Assembly: GCA_964595945.1 (NCBI GenBank)
Contig: CAZQSL010000139.1
Location: 1-8,589 of the forward strand
DNA: 8,589 bases
Source: CAZQSL01 sp964595945
Lineage (GTDB): Bacteria; UBP15; UBA6099; JAJRTR01
Direction of reading: 5' to 3'
Part shown: piece by piece, positions 1 to 4,760 of the stretch
Position numbering within the stretch: position 1 is the stretch's first letter
How the letters are laid out: every line of letters starts with the position of its first letter
Notes under the pieces: generated by a model
Databases searched by the model: none
What the model was told of the DNA's origin: nothing
What the model saw: only the letters and a program-made list of their open reading frames with translations
Position numbers and translations under genes: made by a program

Positions 1-54
1 GGGTGGGTCAATTTTCGACGCCGCTCCTGGGTCAATTTTCACCGCCGCTTGACA
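1..54. mobile_element. Terminal end of an IS21-family-like insertion sequence (element lies to the left, outside the window)
   Basis: Two near-identical 22-bp units (4-25 and 28-49, 24-bp period) are followed directly by TTGACA at 49-54. Multiple tandem terminal repeats, ends finishing in CA, and an outward-pointing -35 hexamer at the terminus are known traits of IS21-family elements, so the element end is placed at base 54. No istA or istB sequence is in view, so the family call rests only on the end structure. The flanking DNA would start at 55; the 4-8 bp target duplication typical of the family cannot be checked because the other end is missing. Confidence 0.6.
4..49. repeat. Tandem direct repeat, two 22-bp units
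   Basis: Both units start TGGGTCAATTTTC and end GCCGCT. They differ at only two positions in the middle (GAC versus ACC), and a CC dinucleotide separates them. The arrangement fits transposase-binding repeats inside an IS terminus. Base 1 begins GGGT, so another unit may lie further left. Confidence 0.85.
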
Positions 55-321
55 CTTATCGACATGATTCGCCAGATTAATTGGGGACAGATCGAAAATC
101 TTAGTATCAAGAACGGCGAGCCTCAATTTGATTTGCCGCCTCGGCTGCTTCAGGATCATTTGTTTCACAAAGATGATACAGATGTATCCGCAAGAAACCC
201 TAAACTTAACAGGAACATTCACAACATGTTTTCGGCGTTCGACACAATGGGCGATGGCATAGTTCTATACATTAAAATTGCCGACGGATTTCCCGTGGGC
301 ATGAGATGTGAGAAAAAATGA
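49..321 (+). CDS. Small conserved-looking protein, probably 5'-truncated by the IS
   Basis: The frame is open from the window start to the TGA at 319-321. A TTG at 49 overlaps the IS end, and the first ATG is at 64 (85 aa from there). No ribosome binding site is visible for either, which suggests the native start was lost when the element inserted. The protein shows a two-lobed pattern: an N-terminal lobe INWGQIENLSIKNGEPQFD and a C-terminal lobe GDGIVLYIKIADGFPVGM, both following G-x-[IV]-x-x-x-x-I-x-x-G-x-P. I recall short uncharacterised bacterial proteins with this lobe pattern, but no function is assigned. There are no membrane segments or catalytic motifs. It lies upstream of a terminator and is probably unrelated to the phage-like genes downstream. 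Confidence 0.5.
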   Translation: MTLIDMIRQINWGQIENLSIKNGEPQFDLPPRLLQDHLFHKDDTDVSARNPKLNRNIHNMFSAFDTMGDGIVLYIKIADGFPVGMRCEKK

Positions 322-492
322 AATAATGTTCATCCGGCTTCGCCCAACTGAATAAAACAAAATTCCAAGCATAGTCTGGCCGCAAAAACGGGGGCGCTGC
401 GGGTACATCGTAAAACGGTGTCGCTTGCAGCGCCCTTTTTGTCTTTCTCCATGTTTCCGCATGCCTCTCTCACGAGCCAGTGAGGAGGAAAT
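322..492. other. Intergenic region without a gene
   Basis: The stretch between the small ORF and the first sigma-like gene holds the terminator at 392-440 and a strong Shine-Dalgarno AGGAGG at 483-488. Bases 441-482 show no recognisable -35/-10 pair. The rest is unassigned. Confidence 0.6.
392..440 (+). terminator. Strong intrinsic terminator, probably bidirectional
   Basis: GGGCGCTGC (392-400) pairs perfectly with GCAGCGCCC (427-435) and is followed by TTTTT (436-440). The 26-nt loop contains a second helix, ACATCG (405-410) with CGGTGT (416-421), with one G-T pair. On the minus strand the same stem is followed by CCGTTTTTG (AAAAA at 384-388), so it could stop transcription both ways. It probably ends the transcript of the small upstream ORF and insulates the sigma-like gene 52 bases downstream. 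It could instead be a leader attenuator for that gene. Confidence 0.8.
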
Positions 493-1035
493 GTGCAGAA
501 TACATATGAAGGTATTGATCCAATTATCGTAAAAATGGCAGTTATTAAAGCCGGACAGCTCATCGGCAAGTATGGATTCACCAGCGACGATTTCGAAGAT
601 ATCGTCCAGGAAATTGTGACTGATACAGTCATGAGGGCAAAGAGTTTTGATCTTAATCGATCCACATTTGAAAAATTCGTTTTATTCACGACCAATAGAA
701 AAACGGCGACTCTCATCGAACACAACAAGACTCTTAAGAGGAAAAGCAATTCAAAAACGGAAAGTCTCGACACCGTTATGGATGATCGAGTAGATGCGGG
801 AATGTCACAAGCAGATGATGGCGTAATGGATGAAAACGCTATGGCCGAGCGAATTGATTTCAAGATATTTCTTTCCACCTTTTCTCCATACGAAAAAGAG
901 CTTTTCTACAGGCTTCTGACTGAAAGCGTCATTGATGTTGCGCGACACATAGGCGTGGATAGAAAAACCATTTACCGCCATACGAAGGAACTCAATGCAA
1001 AACTCGCTGCAGGCGGCTATGAAACATTTTTCTGA
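493..1035 (+). CDS. Sigma-70-like RNA polymerase sigma factor (phage/ECF-type), first of two
   Basis: This 180-aa protein has the two-part build of small sigma factors. A region-2-like segment covers residues about 32-84, including DDFEDIVQEIV and a helix around TTNRKTATLIEHNK. An acidic linker (about 90-120) follows, then a region-4-like helix-turn-helix at about 145-167 (VIDVARHIGVDRKTIYRHTK). Such proteins bind core RNA polymerase and direct it to specific promoters. The GTG at 493 is chosen because AGGAGG (483-488) lies four bases upstream; the ATG at 491 is out of frame and the next in-frame ATG (535) has no such site. The gene is more AT-rich than those downstream and sits at the head of the run, which fits a regulator of the block. 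Another HTH transcription factor, or a sigma-like protein that binds DNA without core polymerase, is possible. Confidence 0.7.
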   Translation: MQNTYEGIDPIIVKMAVIKAGQLIGKYGFTSDDFEDIVQEIVTDTVMRAKSFDLNRSTFEKFVLFTTNRKTATLIEHNKTLKRKSNSKTESLDTVMDDRVDAGMSQADDGVMDENAMAERIDFKIFLSTFSPYEKELFYRLLTESVIDVARHIGVDRKTIYRHTKELNAKLAAGGYETFF

Positions 1036-1114
1036 AATCATGCCCCATCGGCGTGTATATGTCCGGTATTTACATTAGCGAGGGACTAAAAACATTCGCT
1101 TTCTGGAGGGATGC

Positions 1115-1663
1115 ATGGCGACATCATCCCAATCATCTATCGCATCGGAGCATCATATGTACCAGCAAAATACCGAAATATCTGTTTTCATACAAAAGCA
1201 GGTATCTGAGGCTTTGTCGAGACTCCATAGATTTCAGCGTTTCTCATACCAGGAACGACTTGAGAACGAACAGGAATTATTCCTATCTGCTTATCAAGTA
1301 ATTGCTGATAAGCCTCTGCATGACATTCCTTTGAGAACACTCGAGTCAATGATTTCTAATTCAGTTGATGAAAAACGCAAGGAACTTGCACGTAGCCAGA
1401 AATCATTTTCAAGGCACGAGGCTGGCTGCAGCGAGATGGTTGGCTGCGATGCTGCAGATAGTACGGACAATGTTGTTCTGCGTGTTTCTATACAGTTGGC
1501 GACATCCACCCTGCCCTCGCTCCAAAAATCAATTGTCGAGATGCTCTATGCCGGATACTGCGAAGAAGAAATCACATCGGCACTTGGTATTTCCAGCGAA
1601 TGTTTTGCTTCAGAACTTGCTTCTGTAAGAAAGGTATTCGCCCTACATGGCCTCAATTACTGA
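1115..1663 (+). CDS. Sigma-factor-like protein, second of two (divergent)
   Basis: This 182-aa protein is nearly the same length as its upstream neighbour and has a similar outline. An N-terminal helical part (about 20-100) carries FSYQERLENEQELFLSAYQ and a basic helix VDEKRKELARSQKSFSRHE. A polar linker follows, and the C-terminal helix-turn-helix lies at about 149-174 (EEEITSALGISSECFASELA). It is preceded by LPSLQKSIVEMLYAGY, the usual lead-in of sigma region 4. The match to region 2 is weak, so it may be a diverged sigma factor, an anti- or co-regulator, or another HTH protein. The ATG at 1115 follows GGAGGG at 1105-1110. The gap to the first sigma-like gene is 79 bases with no terminator, so co-transcription is likely. 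The next gene starts 25 bases after its stop. Confidence 0.5.
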   Translation: MATSSQSSIASEHHMYQQNTEISVFIQKQVSEALSRLHRFQRFSYQERLENEQELFLSAYQVIADKPLHDIPLRTLESMISNSVDEKRKELARSQKSFSRHEAGCSEMVGCDAADSTDNVVLRVSIQLATSTLPSLQKSIVEMLYAGYCEEEITSALGISSECFASELASVRKVFALHGLNY

Positions 1664-1672
1664 TTTTCGAGA

Positions 1673-1680
1673 AAGGAGTT
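1673..1680 (+). promoter_or_regulatory. Ribosome binding site deciding the nuclease start
   Basis: AAGGAGTT lies ten bases (measured from AGGAG) before the ATG at 1689. This supports that start over the in-frame ATG at 1647, which lies inside the upstream gene and has only a weaker AAAGG about a dozen bases before it. Confidence 0.65.
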
Positions 1681-1688
1681 GTTCCAAT

Positions 1689-2840
1689 ATGGACAAATCA
1701 AGTTTTAATGAACTTACAGCAGTGACGTGTTCGAGTTTGAAAACATTCAAGTTGTGCCGGAGAGACTATCAGCTTCGATATGTGATGGGGCTGAAACCGC
1801 TTGAGGATGCGGAGGCGCTTTATCTCGGCACGGTGATGCACGGGGCACTTGAGATGTGGCATGGTCGAAACATTGCGAAGCATGATTCTGTGGGTGGGTG
1901 CGGTAACAAATGCGGGTGCGGTACCCCATGCGATGTGTGTAAGTGTGGATTTGCAAACAATCTGTGTGGAAGCCACAACAGTGACGAGCAGGTGATCTCG
2001 TCCATTTACGACTACATTGACACGGCGTTCGCGAACCGCGAGACCGATGAGCGAGTGAAGCGCGATTGGCAACTGCTCCGAGCAATGATCACTGGTTACA
2101 TCAGTCGTTACCCATCCGAAGATTTCAAAGTGGTTGCTGTCGAAAAACAGTTTCAGGCTCCCATCATAAATCCCGATACCGGCGCGGCGAGCCGCAGCTT
2201 TTTCATGCGCGGCAAGGTGGACGGCATTGTTGTTCGAGGCGGCGAGTATTTCCTTCTTGAGCACAAAACCGCGAGCGTCATTGACCGCGCCTATATCGAA
2301 AAGCTGCCGCTCGATTTTCAGGTCACGCTTTATGCCCATTACATCGAGCAATCCATGAACCTAAGGATCGCGGGCGTCATCTACAACGTGATCGCAAAGA
2401 CCCTAATGAAACAGGGCAAGGGTGAAACGGAAGAGGAATTCGAGACGCGGCGCGCAGATTTGATCGCTAAATCGAAGACGGGTAAAAGCACGGCAAAGCG
2501 CAAATTGCCGGAAAGCGATGAAGAGTTTGCGGCGCGGCTTGCGGAGAAATATGGCGAGCCGGACATGTTTCATCGTGAACTGCTCTACATCCCGCGTGCC
2601 CAGTATGAAACGCTGACGGCTGAAATATGGGAACTGTGCCAGCAGCTTCTCATCGCCCGGCGCACCGACCGCTGGTACATGAATACGGATGTATGTTTCC
2701 TCTACCATCGCCCGTGCAGGTTCTTTCCCATCTGCATATCCGGCGGCAATCCCAACGTGATTGAAAACCGGTTCCGCACAGGGACGCCGCATCCGGAACT
2801 GGACGATTCTGCGCCAGCGCCGGAACTGTTGTTCGCGTAA
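1689..2840 (+). CDS. Cas4/RecB-like PD-(D/E)XK exonuclease with predicted Fe-S cluster
   Basis: The 383-aa product (397 if ATG 1647 were used) carries the RecB/Cas4-type nuclease motifs in order: GTVMH (H51), an acidic residue in the VVAVEKQ strand (E152), KVDG (D178), EHK (E191, K193), and the QxxxY motif in DFQVTLYAHY (Q211, Y215). C23 and C336, C343, C349 form the one-plus-three cysteine arrangement that holds a [4Fe-4S] cluster in Cas4 and AddB proteins. Such phage enzymes resect DNA ends to give single strands for recombination; here the Sak4-like ATPase and DUF669 protein follow directly. Two oddities are a cysteine-rich insert at 71-93 and a duplicated ETxEEFxxR-type segment at 246-254 and 275-283. 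No CRISPR genes are nearby, so a recombination role is favoured over spacer acquisition. Confidence 0.85.
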   Translation: MDKSSFNELTAVTCSSLKTFKLCRRDYQLRYVMGLKPLEDAEALYLGTVMHGALEMWHGRNIAKHDSVGGCGNKCGCGTPCDVCKCGFANNLCGSHNSDEQVISSIYDYIDTAFANRETDERVKRDWQLLRAMITGYISRYPSEDFKVVAVEKQFQAPIINPDTGAASRSFFMRGKVDGIVVRGGEYFLLEHKTASVIDRAYIEKLPLDFQVTLYAHYIEQSMNLRIAGVIYNVIAKTLMKQGKGETEEEFETRRADLIAKSKTGKSTAKRKLPESDEEFAARLAEKYGEPDMFHRELLYIPRAQYETLTAEIWELCQQLLIARRTDRWYMNTDVCFLYHRPCRFFPICISGGNPNVIENRFRTGTPHPELDDSAPAPELLFA

Positions 2841-2890
2841 AAACACATTCAAAAAAGAACGCCACAAAAAACTGAAAGGACACTCAAAAC

Positions 2891-3631
2891 ATGGCTATCA
2901 CTTTGCCCAAAAAGCCAACACCCAGAAAAACAGACCTGCAGGATTTGACCGTATTAATTCACGGGAAAAAGAAGATCGGGAAGTCGACCATCTGCTCGCA
3001 GTTGCCGAATGTCATCTTCGCTGCCACCGAGCCTGGACTCGGCCAACTTGAGGTTCATCAGGTGCAGATTCACTGCTGGCAGGACTTCATTGATTTCTGC
3101 AATGCTGTCGCGAGCGAGGATCACGACTTCAAGACCGTGGTCATCGACACGGTGAACAACCTTTACATGTTCGCATGCCGCCACATCTGCGAGAAGTACA
3201 AGGTGGATTATGTGGGCGACTTCAAGTCCATCGGCAAGGGGCATGTCCTCGCTAACAGTCTGTTTTACGAAACACTTCTCAAGCTCGCGAGCCTGCCGGT
3301 TGGACTGTGGATGATCGCACACTCGGTTGATGTGGAGATTGAGACGCGAACGGAGAAGTATCGAAAGTCAGTGCCGCAGCTGCCCGACAAAGCGTCAGGC
3401 CAGATACTCGGCATGGCTGACCTCATCCTCTACGCCGACATCATCGAAGAGAAAACCGCAGATGGCAAGACCGTTTTTCGCAGAGTTCTCCACACAAAAC
3501 CTTCCAAGTATTTCGAGGCGGGCGACCGCAGCAGCATCATGCCGCCCGTGATTGATCTCGATTATGCCACGTTCCTCGCCGCCTATCAGAAAGGCAATCA
3601 GATCAGAAATGGAAAGACCGCAGGCAAGTAA
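2891..3631 (+). CDS. Sak4-like RecA-fold ATPase (AAA_24 family), phage recombination protein
   Basis: The 246-aa protein has a Walker A motif GKKKIGKST at 25-33 (K31, S32), and TEPGLGQLE at 46-54 in the position typical of this family. A Walker B strand FKTVVIDT ends in D86, followed by the N-rich NNLY. The C-terminal half (about 125-240) carries a sensor-like WMIAHS and the RVLHTKPSKYFEAGDR segment common in these phage ATPases. Sak4 proteins are minimal RecA-like single-strand annealing or strand-exchange proteins that work with an SSB. That fits the DUF669 gene downstream and the exonuclease upstream. The ATG follows AAAGGA (2875-2880) by ten bases. The upstream gap (2841-2890) is A-rich with no terminator, so it likely shares a transcript with the nuclease. 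A related phage NTPase role is the main alternative. Confidence 0.85.
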   Translation: MAITLPKKPTPRKTDLQDLTVLIHGKKKIGKSTICSQLPNVIFAATEPGLGQLEVHQVQIHCWQDFIDFCNAVASEDHDFKTVVIDTVNNLYMFACRHICEKYKVDYVGDFKSIGKGHVLANSLFYETLLKLASLPVGLWMIAHSVDVEIETRTEKYRKSVPQLPDKASGQILGMADLILYADIIEEKTADGKTVFRRVLHTKPSKYFEAGDRSSIMPPVIDLDYATFLAAYQKGNQIRNGKTAGK

Positions 3632-3635
3632 TGAC

Positions 3636-3651
3636 CGGCACTCCGGTGCCG
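3636..3651 (+). other. RNA hairpin with UNCG-type tetraloop
   Basis: CGGCAC (3636-3641) pairs perfectly with GTGCCG (3646-3651) across TCCG, giving a C(UCCG)G loop of the very stable UNCG class. It lies just after the ATPase stop codon. No T-run follows, so it is not a standard terminator; mRNA stabilisation or processing is more likely. Confidence 0.6.
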
Positions 3652-3657
3652 CATCTC

Positions 3658-3673
3658 CGCGCCACTGTGCGCG
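3658..3673 (+). other. Second small hairpin in the ATPase-DUF669 gap
   Basis: CGCGC (3658-3662) pairs with GCGCG (3669-3673) around a six-base loop. It starts six bases after the first hairpin and ends seven bases before the Shine-Dalgarno of the next gene. It is short and could be chance in GC-rich DNA, but the tandem placement is notable. Confidence 0.4.
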
Positions 3674-3680
3674 ATATTTC

Positions 3681-3686
3681 AGGGAG
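3681..3686 (+). promoter_or_regulatory. Ribosome binding site deciding the DUF669 start
   Basis: AGGGAG lies seven bases before the ATG at 3694. The in-frame ATG at 3631 overlaps the preceding TAA and would add 21 residues (starting TGTPVPHLR) encoded by the hairpin region, which look unlike the rest of the family. The 3694 start is therefore preferred. Confidence 0.65.
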
Positions 3687-3693
3687 TAACACA

Positions 3694-4245
3694 ATGATTG
3701 ACGACAGATACGACGATGACGATGTATTCGGGATGGACGAGCCTGAAACCGGCTCGCAGGATGCCGCGCAATCCGGCACCGCGATTGATCTTTCGGTTTT
3801 TGACGAAGAGTTCGAAAACGCACCTGTGGAAAAGAAGGACTTCGAAACAGTGCCCGACGGGAAGTATCAGGTCAGTGTCGAGCGCGCCGAGATCACGACA
3901 GCCAATTCCGGCGCTCCGATGCTCAAGTGGACGCTGCGCATCATCGCGCCCAACTACATCGGGCGCAAACTGTGGCGCTACAACCTGATGGCAAGCGCCG
4001 AAAACATCAAGTGGCTCAAGAATGACCTCTACACCTGCGGCCTCAAAATCAAAAAAGCCAGCGATCTTGCTGCCAACCTCGAAAAGCTGCTGGATATCAA
4101 GATCGAGATTTCACTGCGCAATTCCGGCGACTTCCAGAACATCTATTTCAACCGCCTCATTGACGGGGGCGCTGGTGCTTCAGACGGCGCGCCGGACGAG
4201 ATCGACCACGAGATGAACCGGCAGGCAAAGAGCATTTTCTCATAA
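3694..4245 (+). CDS. DUF669-family protein, predicted phage ssDNA-binding protein
   Basis: The 183-aa product has the DUF669 outline: AIDLSVFDEEFENA (30-43), then VPDGKYQVSVERAEI (53-67), SGAPMLKWTLRI (72-83) and GRKLWRYNLM (90-99). These beta-strand-rich segments suggest an OB-like core, followed by helical and strand segments to about residue 158 and a polar tail. DUF669 proteins commonly sit beside Sak4-type ATPases in phages and are thought to act as the SSB for recombination and replication. The N-terminus is strongly acidic (DD at 3-4, DDDD at 7-10), whereas classical SSBs carry the acidic tail at the C-terminus. A start at 3631 would give 204 aa. The gene ends ten bases before a strong terminator, so it is probably the last gene of the first transcription unit. 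Confidence 0.75.
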   Translation: MIDDRYDDDDVFGMDEPETGSQDAAQSGTAIDLSVFDEEFENAPVEKKDFETVPDGKYQVSVERAEITTANSGAPMLKWTLRIIAPNYIGRKLWRYNLMASAENIKWLKNDLYTCGLKIKKASDLAANLEKLLDIKIEISLRNSGDFQNIYFNRLIDGGAGASDGAPDEIDHEMNRQAKSIFS

Positions 4246-4255
4246 CAACCATCAC

Positions 4256-4296
4256 AAAGGGCGGGTGCTTCGCGGCATCCGTCCTTTTCCTCTTTT
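4256..4296 (+). terminator. Strong intrinsic terminator after the DUF669 gene
   Basis: AAAGGGCGGGTGC (4256-4268) pairs with GCATCCGTCCTTT (4275-4287), forming 13 pairs, two of them G-T, around the loop TTCGCG. The pairing runs into TTTT (4285-4288), with CCTC and TTTT (4293-4296) following. Only 26 bases separate its end from the next start codon, so downstream transcription needs read-through or a promoter embedded in this region. Confidence 0.8.
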
Positions 4297-4322
4297 CAAC
4301 AATTCATCATAAGGGTGACAAC

Positions 4323-4760
4323 ATGATCATCGTTATAGACACGCGGGAACAGCACCCGTATTCATTCGCCACGCCTTCAGTCAGGCGCAAGCTCGACGCT
4401 GGCGATTATTCCATCGCCGGTTTCGAGAATCGGATCGCCATTGAGCGAAAGGAATTGAACGATTACATTCAGACAATCATCTATCACCGGGACCGATTCG
4501 CGAAGGAACTGGCACTGCTCGCCCATTACGATTTGAAAGTGATAGTCGTGGAAGGCTCACTTACCGACATCGTGGAGCATCGCTATACCGGCGGCATCGA
4601 ACCCAAGTCCATTATCGCTGCCACGGCCACCATATTTCTGAGGTTTTCTGTTCCCATTTTCTTCGCTTCGAACCGGCAGATTGCATGCCACTTCACCGAA
4701 TCACTACTCACGAAATATTACGACATGAACAGTCCGGGAAGGTGCGTCCGCAATGAATAA
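4323..4760 (+). CDS. Stand-alone ERCC4-domain nuclease
   Basis: The 145-aa protein is an ERCC4/XPF-type nuclease domain. It opens with IIVIDTREQHPYSF (D6, R8, E9), then has LDAGDYSI (D28) and the signature ERKELND (E41, R42, K43, D47). These residues coordinate the metal and form the catalytic site in XPF/Mus81 nucleases, which cut branched or flapped DNA. The helix-hairpin-helix dimerisation domain of eukaryotic members is absent, as usual for the small phage versions. The ATG at 4323 follows AAGGGTG (4311-4317). The end of the gene overlaps the helicase start by eight bases, so translation is probably coupled and joint action on stalled forks or recombination intermediates is likely. The exact DNA substrate cannot be read from sequence. 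Confidence 0.85.
   Translation: MIIVIDTREQHPYSFATPSVRRKLDAGDYSIAGFENRIAIERKELNDYIQTIIYHRDRFAKELALLAHYDLKVIVVEGSLTDIVEHRYTGGIEPKSIIAATATIFLRFSVPIFFASNRQIACHFTESLLTKYYDMNSPGRCVRNE

Noticed and set aside
49..78. Complete sigma-70 promoter from TTGACA (49-54) plus CAGATT (73-78)
   Set aside because: The -10 candidate matches the consensus at only three of six positions and the first in-frame ATG (64) lies inside the spacer, so only a -35 half-site is credible.
330..878. Minus-strand open frame of 182 codons opposite the first sigma-like gene
   Set aside because: It runs through the terminator hairpin and antisense to a better-supported gene with a strong Shine-Dalgarno. Its hydrophobic stretches are typical of antisense translation.
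1077..1100. Hairpin AGCGA/TCGCT upstream of the second sigma-like gene
   Set aside because: It has only five pairs with a 14-base loop and no proper T-run, so it is likely chance.
1053..1301. Plus-strand open frame overlapping the second sigma-like gene
   Set aside because: The competing frame at 1115 has a GGAGGG site and an HTH. This one has neither and ends within the gene.
1647..1688. Earlier start (ATG 1647) for the nuclease
   Set aside because: It would overlap the preceding gene by 17 bases and has a weaker ribosome binding site than the ATG at 1689.
1698..2351. Long open frame on the minus strand (217 codons) opposite the nuclease gene
   Set aside because: It lies fully antisense to a gene with clear PD-(D/E)XK motifs. 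Its translation has no recognisable domain, and it looks like a by-product of codon bias.
1689..2840. CRISPR-associated Cas4 gene
   Set aside because: No cas1, cas2 or repeat-spacer array is in the window, and the neighbours are phage recombination genes.
2403..2867. Minus-strand open frame (154 codons) over the nuclease 3' end
   Set aside because: It is antisense to the conserved cysteine-bearing C-terminus of the nuclease, with no family resemblance.
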